Below the pieces are notes generated by a model, which was not told where the DNA came from, ran no database searches, and was given only the letters and a program-made list of their open reading frames with translations. DNA of 64,000 nt from positions 434,001 to 498,000 of the forward strand of contig NZ_CP031056.1 in the NCBI RefSeq assembly GCF_003345295.1, in the 5' to 3' direction. This document shows positions 43,562-51,610 of the stretch, piece after piece. This stretch comes from Vibrio splendidus. Its GTDB lineage: Bacteria > Pseudomonadota > Gammaproteobacteria > Enterobacterales > Vibrionaceae. Numbering within the stretch: position 1 is the first letter of the stretch; the number at the start of each line of letters is the position of its first letter. The position numbers were made by a program, and so were the translations under genes.

Positions 43562-43998
43562 CTTGCCATCCTTATTGCAGGGTTTACAGTATCGACACCA
43601 TCAGTGAGTTCACCGACCCATGTCATTTTATCTAAAGTACATACAGGTAAAATCACATCACCTTCATAGGTATTATTGCCAATGCTCTTTAATTGAAAAC
43701 GCGCTGATCCCATTTCCATTTCTAAACCTGTGAGCGATAACATCAGTGTCTCAGATGCAGCACCTTCCCAAACTACCTTTATCTTTGTGGGTAGAAGAGG
43801 TTGCGCGGTTTCTCGGTCAAGCGACATTGAAATGGATTCCTGCTCACACGATATGGTTGAAAGCATGCAGTAGTCATCTAAGTTGACTTCGGCAGTTGAG
43901 TGCTCAATCATCGATTTAAATTTTTGAAATACTTGCGGCCCATAAAAACCTGCCACGAGAGCTATGCCAAGAGCCACCACCTTTAATGCTGGGTGCAT
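43558..43998 (-). CDS. Unknown membrane-anchored protein in the Sco/PCuAC operon
   Basis: A 146-residue protein that I do not recognise. It has an N-terminal hydrophobic segment (about 7-23) acting as anchor or signal, then a beta-rich exported domain with three cysteines (CMLSTISC near 43-50, and Cys near 120 in ILPVCTLDK). It is first in an operon with sco (four-base overlap) and PCuAC, so a part in copper handling or oxidase assembly is plausible. The Cys pair CX6C could bind metal or form a disulfide. Confidence 0.75.
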   Translation of the reverse strand: MHPALKVVALGIALVAGFYGPQVFQKFKSMIEHSTAEVNLDDYCMLSTISCEQESISMSLDRETAQPLLPTKIKVVWEGAASETLMLSLTGLEMEMGSARFQLKSIGNNTYEGDVILPVCTLDKMTWVGELTDGVDTVNPAIRMAR

Positions 43999-44095
43999 GT
44001 CGTGTTCTCATCTAATTTTATAAGAGCGGCGATGTTATCATACCCCTCAATACGTGCTTGTATCAAAAAGCAATTTTGTGCGTATGGTAGAACTA

Positions 44096-44123
44096 AAAAA
44101 GCGAAGCCATTGGCTTCGCTTTT
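44096..44123. terminator. Terminator after popT
   Basis: AAAAGCGAAGCC/GGCTTCGCTTTT with a three-base loop and T-run on the minus strand. Confidence 0.88.
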
Positions 44124-44200
44124 GTCTGTTTATCGAGAGGTGAGCTTAGTATTTCTAAGCATTATCCGTTCTAAACGCTTTCCAGAAGTTGGTTGAATGA

Positions 44201-45121
44201 TTAGTCAGCGTTGCGCTCTGCAAATTTCTCTAGTCCTAGAACCAAGGCAATAGCAGCCAACATCATCACAATCGACATTACCAGCTGAGAAGGCTGAGAG
44301 GTTACGGCTTCAAAATCAAACGGTGACAGATTTTCTTGAAGTAGAGGAACTTGCTCACCCTTTGAATTTGTACGCCAGCTGATGGTTTCTTTCCACGGCC
44401 AAATCTTAGGCAGCGTACCGATCATCAAACCAGTTAAGAACACTAATGTGAAATCGCGGAATGAGCGCAGTAACCAAGAAAGTACGTGCGAGAAAGTCAG
44501 TAGGCCAATCACACAGCCACTAAGGAATAGCGCAAGCACATCGATTTGGAACTCTTTAACCGCACTAAGAACCGGAGCATACATACCAATCAATAGCAGA
44601 ATGAAGCTACCCGAGATACCCGGCAAAATCATCGCACAGATCGCAATCGCACCCGCAATGAGAACATTGATGCTGGTTGGTTCCATTTGCAGCGGCTTAA
44701 GCACGGTAATGCTATAGGCGAAAGCAACGCCAAGCAGCAAAAACACGAATCGAATCATATCGCGCTTCTCTACTTGCTTAAGAATATGGAAAACCGACAC
44801 CAAGATCAGGCCAAAGAAGAAAGACCACAGTGGAACGGGGTGGGTGACTAATAACCAAGAAATCAGTTTTGCAAATGTCGCAATGCTCGTGAATACGCCT
44901 GCGAACAGTGAAATCAGGAAGAAACCATTGATGTGGTTAAACGCGGCTTTGAAGCCTTCGCGTTTCCATAAGCCAAGTACGCTAGGGTTAATCCTGCGAA
45001 TGCTTTCTAGCAGCGTATCGTAGATACCAGTGATGAATGCGATGGTTCCGCCCGACACGCCAGGAACAACGTCTGCTGCGCCCATTGCCATGCCTTTGAA
45101 AAAAGTACTTAAGTAGTTCAT
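44201..45121 (-). CDS. popT: DUF368 undecaprenyl-phosphate translocase (PopT-like)
   Basis: Polytopic inner-membrane protein of 306 residues with about eight helices. The family signature GMAMGAADVVPGVSGGTIAFITG lies at residues 10-32, with a related ILPGISGSFILLLIGMY near 165-181. DUF368 proteins of Vibrio cholerae return undecaprenyl phosphate across the membrane for cell-wall and polymer synthesis. A TTG 13 codons upstream extends the frame without a ribosome site; ATG 45121 starts at the conserved region. It diverges from the Qrr gene. Confidence 0.88.
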   Translation of the reverse strand: MNYLSTFFKGMAMGAADVVPGVSGGTIAFITGIYDTLLESIRRINPSVLGLWKREGFKAAFNHINGFFLISLFAGVFTSIATFAKLISWLLVTHPVPLWSFFFGLILVSVFHILKQVEKRDMIRFVFLLLGVAFAYSITVLKPLQMEPTSINVLIAGAIAICAMILPGISGSFILLLIGMYAPVLSAVKEFQIDVLALFLSGCVIGLLTFSHVLSWLLRSFRDFTLVFLTGLMIGTLPKIWPWKETISWRTNSKGEQVPLLQENLSPFDFEAVTSQPSQLVMSIVMMLAAIALVLGLEKFAERNAD

Positions 45122-45334
45122 TGCTTCATAGAGTTGAGGGTGATTTTGTGCAGTATACAAACTTTAGTGTAAAAAAAGTATGAATATGCCATTGGGGAAG
45201 GGCTTTTATTACTCTCTTAATTGTAAGGCAATAAGTTGAACTGAACATTTGCCTAACATTTAAAGTACAACCACTTAGTAATTTATCATTAAGAGCAGAG
45301 ATGAAACTGATCTCTTATCGATATTGCATCTTGG

Positions 45335-45360
45335 TTGCATTATGCAAATGCACTTTGCAA
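45335..45360. promoter_or_regulatory. Tandem LuxO boxes upstream of the Qrr gene
   Basis: TTGCATTATGCAA (45335-45347) fits TTGCA-N3-TGCAA perfectly, and ATGCACTTTGCAA (45348-45360) fits with one mismatch. They lie about 60-85 bases upstream of the sigma-54 promoter, the normal enhancer position for phospho-LuxO. Confidence 0.88.
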
Positions 45361-45420
45361 TTCGCATGGCAAATTCATGGTTTTTATGCGATGCAGGGCT
45401 TATAAAACGTCGAATAAAAG

Positions 45421-45437
45421 TTGGCACGCTAACTGCA
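45421..45437 (+). promoter_or_regulatory. Sigma-54 promoter of the Qrr gene
   Basis: TTGGCACGCTAACTGCA has the -24 GG and -12 GC dinucleotides ten bases apart, as RpoN requires. Transcription should begin about twelve bases after the -12 GC, exactly where the Qrr sequence starts. Confidence 0.92.
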
Positions 45438-45447
45438 TTGTGTACAT

Positions 45448-45559
45448 TGACCCTTCTTAAGCCGAGGGTCACCTAGCCAACTGACGTTGTTAGTGAACCT
45501 ATTGATTTGTTCACAAATATATAGAGCCAATCGCGATTATTGCGGTTGGCTATTTTTTT
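45448..45559 (+). ncRNA. qrr: Qrr quorum-regulatory small RNA
   Basis: Hfq-dependent small RNA made at low cell density by phospho-LuxO and sigma-54. It controls mRNAs of the luxR/hapR master regulator, luxO and other targets. A first hairpin starting TGACCC is followed by the near-invariant Qrr core (45466-45497, containing CCTAGCCAACTGACGTTGTT) that pairs with targets. A final terminator, AGCCAATCGCG/GCGGTTGGCT plus a T-run, ends it. The length of 112 is slightly above the usual 95-108. It lies between divergent popT and convergent malT. Which of the several vibrio Qrr copies it is cannot be told. Confidence 0.96.
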
Positions 45560-45627
45560 GCCTGTCGTTTGGTGATTGTCTTTTTTCTTTTCCAGCTCCT
45601 ACATTTTTAAGCTCTAAACTTCAGATG

Positions 45628-45660
45628 AAAAAAAAGCCAGCCACCATTGGTGACTAGCTT
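45628..45660 (-). terminator. Terminator after malT
   Basis: Imperfect stem AGCTAGTCACCA/TGGTGGCTGGCT followed on the minus strand by eight T residues. Confidence 0.8.
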
Positions 45661-45691
45661 AAGCTTTTCTCGAATCAATCTCGATTCCGTT

Positions 45692-48400
45692 TTAGTACCC
45701 CATCAACTGCAGCAAGTTCTCCGCCGTGCTGATTGCTTCTTTACGGTTAGCAATGTTGAGCTTTTGATAAAGGTTACGGATGTGAGTTTTGATCGTGGTC
45801 CCCGCTACATCGAGCTCTTGAGCGATTTGCTCATTACTGAACCCAGAATAGATCAGACCAAGTACTTGCCATTCACGCTGGGTGAGTGGGCTAGTGCGCA
45901 CAAGCTCAGGAATATTCGGGTGATTAACCAGATTCTCCACAAAATCTTCGTCGAAGTGAACCGAACGGCTACGTTGAGTCGTTGAGATATCTTTCATGAT
46001 CTGCTGAGCGCGATGGCGCTCTAAGTCACCTAGGCCTGGCTTGCTACTCAACTTATCCAAGATGTGCCCGATAGTTCCACCGTCGACCAAGAAGTTACCA
46101 ACCATACCGGTTTGGTTGGTCATATGAAGCGCTTCTTCAAGTAGCACGCGTGCGCTGTCTTCATCGTTAATTTGTGTACGCAACACCGCTTCAACGATCA
46201 AGTTTCGGTTGGTGTCTGTAATCAGATGTGAACGCTGCGCTTCACTCTTAAGGAAAATCAGCGCTTCTTCCGCATCTTCATACTGCTCAAGGATGATGTG
46301 AGAACGTACGATGTTTCTCCATTGAAGCTGGCAGAAGTGGTTACTTGCCGATTCAGGTCGAACCGCCACGCTTAGCCAATCACGGATTGCCTCTTTATTG
46401 CCTTTTACTTGCCAGAATAGAATCAAAGAAAGAGAAGCATTTGCGGTCCAATCTACGTGGTAAGTTGATTGACGTAGCAGGTGTTGAATTTGGTCGATAA
46501 ACTTCGACGCTTTATCAATCTCGCCACGGCTCAATGAAATTCGAGCCAGCATTGAGTAACTGTGCAGGTGTTTACTTGGTGAGTGGTGACCAAGGATATC
46601 TAAGCCTTTGTAGCAACATTCTTCCGCTTCATCTAGTCGGTTCCAACACCAGAAGATCTGAGCGCGAACACGCAGCAAAAATTCATGTAGAGGAACGTAT
46701 TGAAGTTGATGCTCTTCGATCAATTTGAATGCGCTGTCTTGTAGCTCAAATGCAGCTTGAACATAACCTTGAGCAATCAAGATTTCGCTTTGCTGCAGAA
46801 TTGCCCATAGAGCCTGATGGTAAACCTGATACTGACGTGCCAGTTTTTCTGTTTGTTGCATCATCGGTAGCGCACGGCTTAGGTTACCCATTACGTGATT
46901 CACTTCGCCCACAACCGAGGTTGCGACAATGCGGCTACGATAAACGGTGGTGTTCAACTGGCTCAACGAAAGCTCAGCCAATTCCAATGCTTTCTCAGGC
47001 TCATTGCTGTTGATGGCAACTTGCGCGCGCAGGGCGTTGTATTGCCCTTGTTGCTGAGTATCGAGTTCAATGTTTCGAGCTTGATATTGAGTCTCAGCCT
47101 CTTCCAACAAAGTACCCACTTGATCATAACGGTGCTGGCTTTGTGCCAGCCAAGCGCGCAGCATTGATAGCTTCGGCTCACTGTATAGTTGATCCGTAGT
47201 CAGTTGCTTGATCGCCATCTCTAATGATGAAAGCTCACCTTGGTTGAACATCGGCCAACCGTGTTCAGTCAGGATTTGGATGATCAGCTCTGGATCTTCA
47301 GCACGTTGTGCATGTCGCAGTGCTTGATGAGGCGTTTTCTGTTTGATCCACGCTTTCGCGGCACTTCGGTGCAACTCGGCTTCTTGTTGCGGAATTCGAG
47401 CTTGGCGCTCATGGGCAAGAAATTCACCGAATAGATTGTGGAATCGGTACCAGTTTTTCTCGCCTTCAAGCGGGTAGATGAATAAGCCAAATCGGTTGAG
47501 TGATTCGATCATACCCAGTGCGTCTTCACGCTGTGTAAGCGCGCAGACTAATTCGTCATTGAAATGATCAAGTACTGAACACTGCATCAAGAATTGTCGG
47601 GTTTCTTTATCCAGTAGATCGAATACTTCTTCAACCAAGTAATCCCAAAGGTGGGCATGGTTAAAGTGAGAGAACGATTCTGCAGATTGCGCAAGGGTAC
47701 GTTTTTGATGTTGAGCTTGAAGGGCAATAAGCTGTAATGCCGAAGGCCACCCCTCAACATAAGTACAGATACTACCAGCGGTCGTGTCATCTACGCCATC
47801 GGCGACACGTTGATTGAAGAAGCGCGTCGTCTCTTCAGTATCAAAAGCCAGCGAATCGTTTCCAATTTCAATCATCAGATCACGAACACGAAGGTTTGCA
47901 GTGCCAAGTGGTGGTGTCCCGCGGCTAGTCACAACAAGCGTCAGGTTGTCAGGCATGTGTTTAAGGAAGAAGCGCATAGCTTCGTGGATATCGTCATTGT
48001 TGACCAAGTGATAGTCATCCAACACAAGGAAACATTCGTGATGGAATTCAGACATCTCAGCAAACACTTCACTTAACAAAGAATGCAACGATGAAAATTG
48101 TCGCTTTTCTGCCAGCTTTTGGGCATTAGGGCAGGCATTTTGAGTCGCTTTATTGAGTGATTGCATTAGGTAGTTGATAAAGCGAAAGGCATCGTTGTCA
48201 CTGTCATCAATGCTGTACCAACCCACATTGGGCTTATCTACCAGCCATTGAGCTGCCATTGTGGTTTTGCCGTACCCCGCTGGAGAGCGGAATAATACAA
48301 GCTTATAGCAATCTGCGTGTTGGAGCAGATCGAGAACCCTAGGTCGTAGGATTGCATTATGTAAGCGGCCGGGACGAGTCAGTTTCGAAGGGATCCACAT
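45692..48400 (-). CDS. malT: Maltose regulon activator MalT
   Basis: STAND-class ATPase activator, 902 residues (E. coli has 901). It starts MWIPSKLTRPGRLHN like E. coli MalT. The Walker A motif SPAGYGKTT lies near 34-42 and Walker B FLVLDDYH near 121-128. Helical repeat domains fill the middle, and a LuxR-type helix-turn-helix ends it (LTQREWQVLGLIYSGFSNEQ, then GTTIKTHIRNLYQKL). It activates transcription on binding maltotriose and ATP. A GTG five codons upstream is possible, but ATG 48400 begins at the conserved N-terminus. It diverges from malP across a spacer with CRP and MalT sites. Confidence 0.96.
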   Translation of the reverse strand: MWIPSKLTRPGRLHNAILRPRVLDLLQHADCYKLVLFRSPAGYGKTTMAAQWLVDKPNVGWYSIDDSDNDAFRFINYLMQSLNKATQNACPNAQKLAEKRQFSSLHSLLSEVFAEMSEFHHECFLVLDDYHLVNNDDIHEAMRFFLKHMPDNLTLVVTSRGTPPLGTANLRVRDLMIEIGNDSLAFDTEETTRFFNQRVADGVDDTTAGSICTYVEGWPSALQLIALQAQHQKRTLAQSAESFSHFNHAHLWDYLVEEVFDLLDKETRQFLMQCSVLDHFNDELVCALTQREDALGMIESLNRFGLFIYPLEGEKNWYRFHNLFGEFLAHERQARIPQQEAELHRSAAKAWIKQKTPHQALRHAQRAEDPELIIQILTEHGWPMFNQGELSSLEMAIKQLTTDQLYSEPKLSMLRAWLAQSQHRYDQVGTLLEEAETQYQARNIELDTQQQGQYNALRAQVAINSNEPEKALELAELSLSQLNTTVYRSRIVATSVVGEVNHVMGNLSRALPMMQQTEKLARQYQVYHQALWAILQQSEILIAQGYVQAAFELQDSAFKLIEEHQLQYVPLHEFLLRVRAQIFWCWNRLDEAEECCYKGLDILGHHSPSKHLHSYSMLARISLSRGEIDKASKFIDQIQHLLRQSTYHVDWTANASLSLILFWQVKGNKEAIRDWLSVAVRPESASNHFCQLQWRNIVRSHIILEQYEDAEEALIFLKSEAQRSHLITDTNRNLIVEAVLRTQINDEDSARVLLEEALHMTNQTGMVGNFLVDGGTIGHILDKLSSKPGLGDLERHRAQQIMKDISTTQRSRSVHFDEDFVENLVNHPNIPELVRTSPLTQREWQVLGLIYSGFSNEQIAQELDVAGTTIKTHIRNLYQKLNIANRKEAISTAENLLQLMGY

Positions 48401-48773
48401 GTCGAAGTTTTTCACCTATTCCGTGGCTTATGTTCTGGATTACCTCAATCTATCGTTGAGTGTAATCGAATGACATCAGCCTAATTACTTAAGTCTTCAA
48501 TCATATTACGTGAAGCAAAACGGCACCGACTATGATCCTCCTCAGAAACCTTGCACTCCTGCATGTTTTTAGGCTTCTACGCCCTTTATTTGAGACTTTG
48601 CTCACATAGCGGGTTGGTTTGTGAATGTGACTTCCTTCATCCCAACACGTAAATCTATGCAAAAGATGAGAGGAAGAAATTATTTTCGTGATCTGAATAT
48701 CAAATTTGATAATGACTTTAATCCGGTTAAATAAAAGTCACATCAATTGAAGGTAAGTTATCGAACGGGAGCT

Positions 48774-48789
48774 TGTGATCTTAGTCACT
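48774..48789. promoter_or_regulatory. CRP site upstream of malP
   Basis: TGTGATCTTAGTCACT matches TGTGA-N6-TCACA at 9 of 10 positions. Confidence 0.65.
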
Positions 48790-48815
48790 CCAAGTTTTTG
48801 TTCGAAGTCAGAACA

Positions 48816-48831
48816 TGAGAGTCAGATCACT
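48816..48831. promoter_or_regulatory. Second CRP-like site upstream of malP
   Basis: TGAGAGTCAGATCACT matches the CRP consensus at 8 of 10 positions and is 42 bases from the first site, close to four helical turns. Confidence 0.5.
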
Positions 48832-48855
48832 AACCCTATGTCGGTACGCCCCCTA

Positions 48856-48899
48856 CGCCCTCCCATCTACTCCTAGTTTGTCGCGTTAGCGGGAGGATG
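48856..48899. promoter_or_regulatory. MalT boxes upstream of malP
   Basis: TGGGAGGGCG on the minus strand (48856-48865, 7/10) and CGGGAGGATG on the plus strand (48890-48899, 8/10) resemble GGGGA(T/G)GAGG. They lie 70-113 bases upstream of the malP start. Confidence 0.6.
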
Positions 48900-48968
48900 T
48901 TTAGTTAATGGTGACCATGCACGATATGTGACAGATGAATTAGAACTATTAAAAGCGAGATTTCTGAA

Positions 48969-51422
48969 ATGAAACCAACTCAGCAAAAAACTTTCGATAA
49001 AGTGTCGTTCCAAGAAAGCGTTAAGAAGCATTTATCTGCAACCTACGCAACAACGATTGAAAACGCAGATAGCCGCGCATGGTACCTAGCAATGGGGCGT
49101 GCGCTAGCAGAATTGACAACATTTGATCTGTTAGAAACTGAAAATGACGAAAAAATTAAGAACGCGAAGAGCGTTAACTACCTTTCACTAGAGTTTTTGA
49201 TTGGTCGTTTAACAGGTAATAACCTGATCAGCATGGGTCTATACGAACAGATCACTCATGCAATGGAAGAGCTAGGTCAAAACTTAACTGACCTTCTAGA
49301 AGAAGAACGTGACCCATCACTAGGTAACGGTGGCCTTGGTCGTCTTGCTGCTTGTTTCATGGATTCTTGTGCCGCTCAAGAATACCCAACAGTAGGTTAC
49401 GGTCTTCACTACGAATACGGTCTATTCAAACAGTCTTTCCAAGACGGTCGTCAACAAGAAGCACCTGACGCATGGCGTGGTGTTGAAGGTTACCCATGGG
49501 AAGTAGCTCGTCCAGAACTAGCACAACACATTGGTTTTTACGGTCATGTAGAAGTTGAATATATCGACGGTAAAGAAGTTCGTACTTGGGTTCCGGGTAT
49601 GGAAGTGAAAGCAATGCCTTGGGATCTACCTATCGTAGGTTACGAGTCAAACACAGTTTACCCATTGCGTCTTTGGGAATGTCAGGCAATCGCACCATTC
49701 TCATTAGCAAGCTTTAACAACGGTGACTACTTCGAAGCGCAACACTCGCTAATCGATGCAGGCAACATCACTAAAGTACTTTACCCGAACGACAACCACG
49801 AGAAAGGTAAGACACTGCGTCTAATGCAGCAGTACTTCCACTCAGCAGCGTCTGTTCGCGATATTCTACGTCGTCACGAAGCAGCAGGTTTCTCTCTAGA
49901 AGATCTGCCTAAGCAAGAAACGATTCAACTGAACGATACGCATCCAACGATCGCTATCCCTGAATTGATGCGCATCCTGATCGATGAGAAAGGTTTAACT
50001 TGGGACCAAGCTTGGGAAATCAGTGCTCATACGTTCGCATACACGAATCACACACTACTTCCAGAAGCATTAGAGACTTGGTCTGAATCTTTGATCAACC
50101 GTCTTCTTCCACGTCACATGGAAATCATTTTTGAAATCAACCACCGCTTCATGCAAGAAGTTCGCAAGATGTGGCCTGGTGACGGTGAGAAGCAAGCGAA
50201 GCTTTCTATCATCCAAGAAGGTTTCCACCGCATGGTTCGCATGGCAAACCTATGTGTGATTGGCTCTTACAAAGTAAACGGTGTAGCTGCGCTTCACTCT
50301 CAACTGGTTAAGAAAGACTTGTTCCCAGAGTTCAACGAAATCTTCCCTGGCAAACTGACTAACGTAACGAACGGCATCACGCCACGTCGTTGGTTGAAGT
50401 TCTGTAACCCAGGGCTATCTACGCTAATTACTGGCAAGATCGGCACTGAGTGGCCAGCAAAACTTGAGCAGCTAGAAGGCATCGCTAAGTTTGCAACAGA
50501 CGCGAAATTCCAAAAAGAATTCATGGCTGTTAAGAAAGAAAACAAACAGCGCCTTGCTGATTGGGTTCAAGAGAACATGGGTATCGAGCTAGATACTAAC
50601 GCTATCTTCGACGTGCAAATCAAGCGTCTTCACGAATATAAGCGTCAGCACCTAGATTTGCTACACATTCTATCTCTGTACCACCGTATTCTTAACGAAC
50701 CTGGTTTCGAGTGTGAGCCACGCGTATGTTTCTTCGCAGCAAAAGCAGCACCGGGTTACCACCTAGCGAAAGAGATCATCTTCGCGGTTAACAAGATCGC
50801 AGAAAAGATCAACAACGACCCTCGCATTGGCAACAAGCTGAAAGTGGTATTCATCCCTGACTACCGTGTAAGCATGGCTGAAATCATTATTCCTGCGGCA
50901 GACGTTTCTCAGCAAATTTCATTAGCTGGTAAAGAAGCATCAGGTACGGGCAACATGAAGATGGCGCTAAACGGCGCGCTAACTATCGGTACGATGGATG
51001 GTGCAAACGTTGAGATTCGTGAAGAAGTTGGCGATGAAAACATCTACATCTTTGGCCTAGACGTTGATGGTGTAGTGGCATTGCAAGCTCAGGGTTACAA
51101 CCCATACGATTACTACAACGCAGACCCACTGCTGAAAGCATCTCTAGACCTACTGACTGGCGATGAGTTCTCTCCAGGTCAACCAGGTCTTCTACGTGCA
51201 ACGTTTGATAGCCTACTAGACGGTGGCGACCCGTACCTATGTCTTGCTGACTTCGCATCTTATGTGAAAGCACATGAAGACATGGGCAAGCAGTACAAAG
51301 ACCAAGCAGGTTGGGCTAAGAAAGCGATTCTTAACACAGCATTGGTTGGTAAGTTCACATCAGACCGCTCAATCCGCGACTACGTGAACAACATCTGGAA
51401 GCTAGAAGCGGTTAACCGTTAA
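48969..51422 (+). CDS. malP: Maltodextrin/glycogen phosphorylase MalP
   Basis: Cytoplasmic PLP enzyme that releases glucose-1-phosphate from the non-reducing ends of maltodextrins. The 817 residues show DPSLGNGGLGRLAACFMDS near 115-133, the phosphate and sugar loops QLNDTHPTIAIPELMR, and the PLP lysine region KEASGTGNMKMALNGALTIG near 655-674. The absence of N-terminal regulatory phosphorylation features fits bacterial MalP. It is first in malPQ-glgB. Confidence 0.96.
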   Translation: MKPTQQKTFDKVSFQESVKKHLSATYATTIENADSRAWYLAMGRALAELTTFDLLETENDEKIKNAKSVNYLSLEFLIGRLTGNNLISMGLYEQITHAMEELGQNLTDLLEEERDPSLGNGGLGRLAACFMDSCAAQEYPTVGYGLHYEYGLFKQSFQDGRQQEAPDAWRGVEGYPWEVARPELAQHIGFYGHVEVEYIDGKEVRTWVPGMEVKAMPWDLPIVGYESNTVYPLRLWECQAIAPFSLASFNNGDYFEAQHSLIDAGNITKVLYPNDNHEKGKTLRLMQQYFHSAASVRDILRRHEAAGFSLEDLPKQETIQLNDTHPTIAIPELMRILIDEKGLTWDQAWEISAHTFAYTNHTLLPEALETWSESLINRLLPRHMEIIFEINHRFMQEVRKMWPGDGEKQAKLSIIQEGFHRMVRMANLCVIGSYKVNGVAALHSQLVKKDLFPEFNEIFPGKLTNVTNGITPRRWLKFCNPGLSTLITGKIGTEWPAKLEQLEGIAKFATDAKFQKEFMAVKKENKQRLADWVQENMGIELDTNAIFDVQIKRLHEYKRQHLDLLHILSLYHRILNEPGFECEPRVCFFAAKAAPGYHLAKEIIFAVNKIAEKINNDPRIGNKLKVVFIPDYRVSMAEIIIPAADVSQQISLAGKEASGTGNMKMALNGALTIGTMDGANVEIREEVGDENIYIFGLDVDGVVALQAQGYNPYDYYNADPLLKASLDLLTGDEFSPGQPGLLRATFDSLLDGGDPYLCLADFASYVKAHEDMGKQYKDQAGWAKKAILNTALVGKFTSDRSIRDYVNNIWKLEAVNR

Positions 51423-51433
51423 TACTTTCAAAG

Positions 51434-51459
51434 TAGCCAAGGCAGTTTCTGCCTTGGCT
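51434..51459. repeat. Hairpin after malP
   Basis: AGCCAAGGCAG and CTGCCTTGGCT form an 11-pair stem with a short loop. There is no T-run, so it is not a standard terminator; it may protect the malP 3' end or mark a processing site. Confidence 0.65.
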
Positions 51460-51460
51460 C

Positions 51461-51543
51461 AATTAGCTTGTGAGCAAACGAAAGGCTTAAAGGTTTGTCG
51501 TTTATAAACAAGCTGCTTACAAACCGATTGTCACAAGCTAATT
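51461..51543. repeat. Nested inverted repeat in the malP-malQ spacer
   Basis: A perfect 13-base inverted repeat (AATTAGCTTGTGA at 51461-51473, complement at 51531-51543) encloses a second perfect pair, GGTTTGT (51492-51498) and ACAAACC (51519-51525). The inner loop holds the palindrome GTTTATAAAC. The RNA could fold as one long branched arm. Confidence 0.65.
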
Positions 51544-51610
51544 GATTAGTAAAAAATTAAATTAACAACCCTACAAAATTGAAAGCGTCAGAACGTTTTC
51601 GGAGAGAGCG

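Larger units (their letters stand above)
48401..48968. other. Regulatory spacer between malT and malP
   Basis: This 568-base divergent spacer has no gene. It carries two CRP-like sites and at least two MalT boxes nearer malP, so cAMP-CRP and MalT probably act together here. Confidence 0.6.
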
